Shown: piece by piece, positions 62,736 to 64,000 of the stretch
Layout: every line of letters starts with the position of its first letter
Position numbering within the stretch: position 1 is the stretch's first letter
Origin: Odobenus rosmarus divergens
Lineage: Eukaryota; Chordata; Mammalia; Carnivora; Odobenidae
Direction of reading: 5' to 3'
DNA length: 64,000 nt
Assembly: GCF_000321225.1 (NCBI RefSeq)
Contig: NW_004450459.1
Location: forward strand, 427,830-491,829
Made by a program: the position numbers and the translations under genes
Notes under the pieces: generated by a model
Database searches by the model: none
What the model was told of the DNA's origin: nothing
The model's input: the letters and a program-made list of their open reading frames with translations, nothing else

Positions 62736-64000
62736 AAGAAAGGATGCTGTACTTTGTCAAATGCTTTTTCTGCATCTATCGAGAGGATCATATGGTTCTT
62801 GTTCTTTCTTTTATCAATGTAGTGTATCACACTGATTGATTTGCAGTTGTTGAACCAGCGTTGCAGTCCAGGAATAAATCCCACTTGGTTGTGGTGAATA
62901 ATCCTTTTAATGAACTGTTGGATCCTATTGGCTAGCATCTTGGTGAGAATTTTTACATCCATGTTCATCAGGGATATTAGTCTGTAATTCTCCTTTTTGA
63001 TGGGGTCTTTGTCTGGTTTTGGGATCAAGGTAATGCCGGCCTCACAGAACGAGTTTGGAAGTTTTCCTTTCATTTCTGTTTTTTGAAACACTTCAGAAGA
63101 ATACCTATTAATTCTTTAAATGTTTGGTAGAATTCCCCCGGGAAGCCATCTGGCCCTGCACTCTTGTTTGTTGGGAGATTTTTGATTACTGCTTCCATTT
63201 CCTTGCTGGTTATGGGTCTATTCAGGTTTTCTATTTCTTCCTGTTTCAGTTTTGGTAGTTTATACGTTTCTAGGAATGCATCCATTTCTTCCAGATTGCC
63301 TAATTTGTTGGCATATAGTTACTCAGAGGACGTTCTTAAAATTGTTTGTATTTCTTCAGTGTTGGTTGGGATGTCTCCTCTTTCATTCATGATTTTATTT
63401 ATTTGGGTCCTTTCTCTTTTCTTTTTGATAAGTCTGGCCTGGGGTTTATCGATTTTATTAATTCTTTTAAAGAACCAGTGCCTAGTTTCATTGATCTACT
63501 CTTCTTTGGGTTTCTGTTTTCATGATTTCTACTCTGATCTTTATTATTTCTCTTTTCCTGCTGGGTTTAGGCTTTATTTGCTGTTCTTTCTCCAGCTCCT
63601 TTAGATGTAGGGTTCGATTGTGTATTTGAGACCTTTCTTGTTTCTTGAGAAAGGCTTGTACTGCTATATACTTCCCTCTTAGGACCATCTTTGCTGCATC
63701 CCAAAGGTTTTGAATAGTTATGTTTTCATTTTCTTTTATTTCCATGAATTTTTTTCTTTAATTTCCTGGTTGACCTACTCATTGTTTAGTAGGATGCTCT
63801 TTAGCCTCCATGTATTTGAGTTCTTTCTAAATTTCCTCTTGTGATTGAGTTCAACTTTCAAAGCACTGTGGTCCGAAAATATGCAGGGAATGATCCCAGT
63901 CTTTTGGTACCAGTTGAGACCTGATTTGTGACCCAGTATGTGATTTATTCTGGAGAATGTTCCATGTGCACTCAAGAAGAATGTATATTCTGTTGCTTTA

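Larger units (their letters stand above)
60285..64000 (-). mobile_element. Carnivore L1, 3' half (ORF2 and 3' UTR), runs off window
   Basis: Antisense to AGPS. The 3' end is AATTAATTAACATATAATGT at about 60300. ORF2 pieces going right: C-terminal (60610-60813 with TMEYYSAIKK; 61037-61393 with [11 protein letters not shown]), middle (61468-62019 with [15 protein letters not shown]), RT (62285-62463, and 62729-63285 with [15 protein letters not shown] and [12 protein letters not shown]), and endonuclease end (63775-63975 with FSRINHILGHKSGL, SDHSALK). Frameshifts, an RT deletion, a changed FADD box and two SINEs show it is dead. The 5' part lies outside the window. Confidence 0.93.

Overview
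The window is nuclear DNA from a carnivoran mammal. It is full of tRNA-Lys-derived CAN-SINEs (heads reading GGGGCGCCTGGGTGGCTCAG, ending in AAATAAATAAAATCTT plus poly-A) and L1 LINEs with carnivore-type 3' ends. The SINE body (ATGATCCCAGGGTCCTGGGA, then CTCAGCGGGGAGCCTGC) looks like the arctoid caniform type (bears, pinnipeds, mustelids) rather than dog or cat; that placement is from memory and not a database match. There are no prokaryotic features.

The only protein-coding gene I can support is the 5' part of AGPS (alkylglycerone-phosphate synthase, peroxisomal ether-lipid synthesis) on the + strand. Exon 1 (ATG 8419) lies in a CpG-island promoter (about 7955-8780). Exons 2-7 are at 39509-39598, 51314-51404, 53421-53541, 53637-53711, 57954-58025 and 59524-59603. 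They join in frame at GT-AG sites into 777 coding bases (259 codons, roughly 40% of the protein). The FAD-binding domain is only just reached; the rest lies beyond the window.

Layout: 1-7950 is intergenic (old repeats, an MLT1-like LTR, SINEs, a polypyrimidine tract). 7955-8780 is promoter and exon 1. 8667-39508 is the 31 kb intron 1, with a near-full-length old antisense L1 (about 21437-29240) that carries a full-length RPL32 retrocopy and several SINEs. 39599-51313 is intron 2, dense in SINEs and old L1. 51314-59603 holds exons 3-7. 59604-64000 is intron 7, mostly a younger antisense L1 that runs off the end.

The most unusual signal is a set of three insertions, each holding only the first 26 nt of U6 snRNA, without a poly-A tail, flanked by 15-16 bp target-site duplications (20043, 43770, 49977). 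In each, the truncation falls just before the internal A-run of U6. This fits tailless retropseudogenes made by internal priming. I see no new multi-gene system here.
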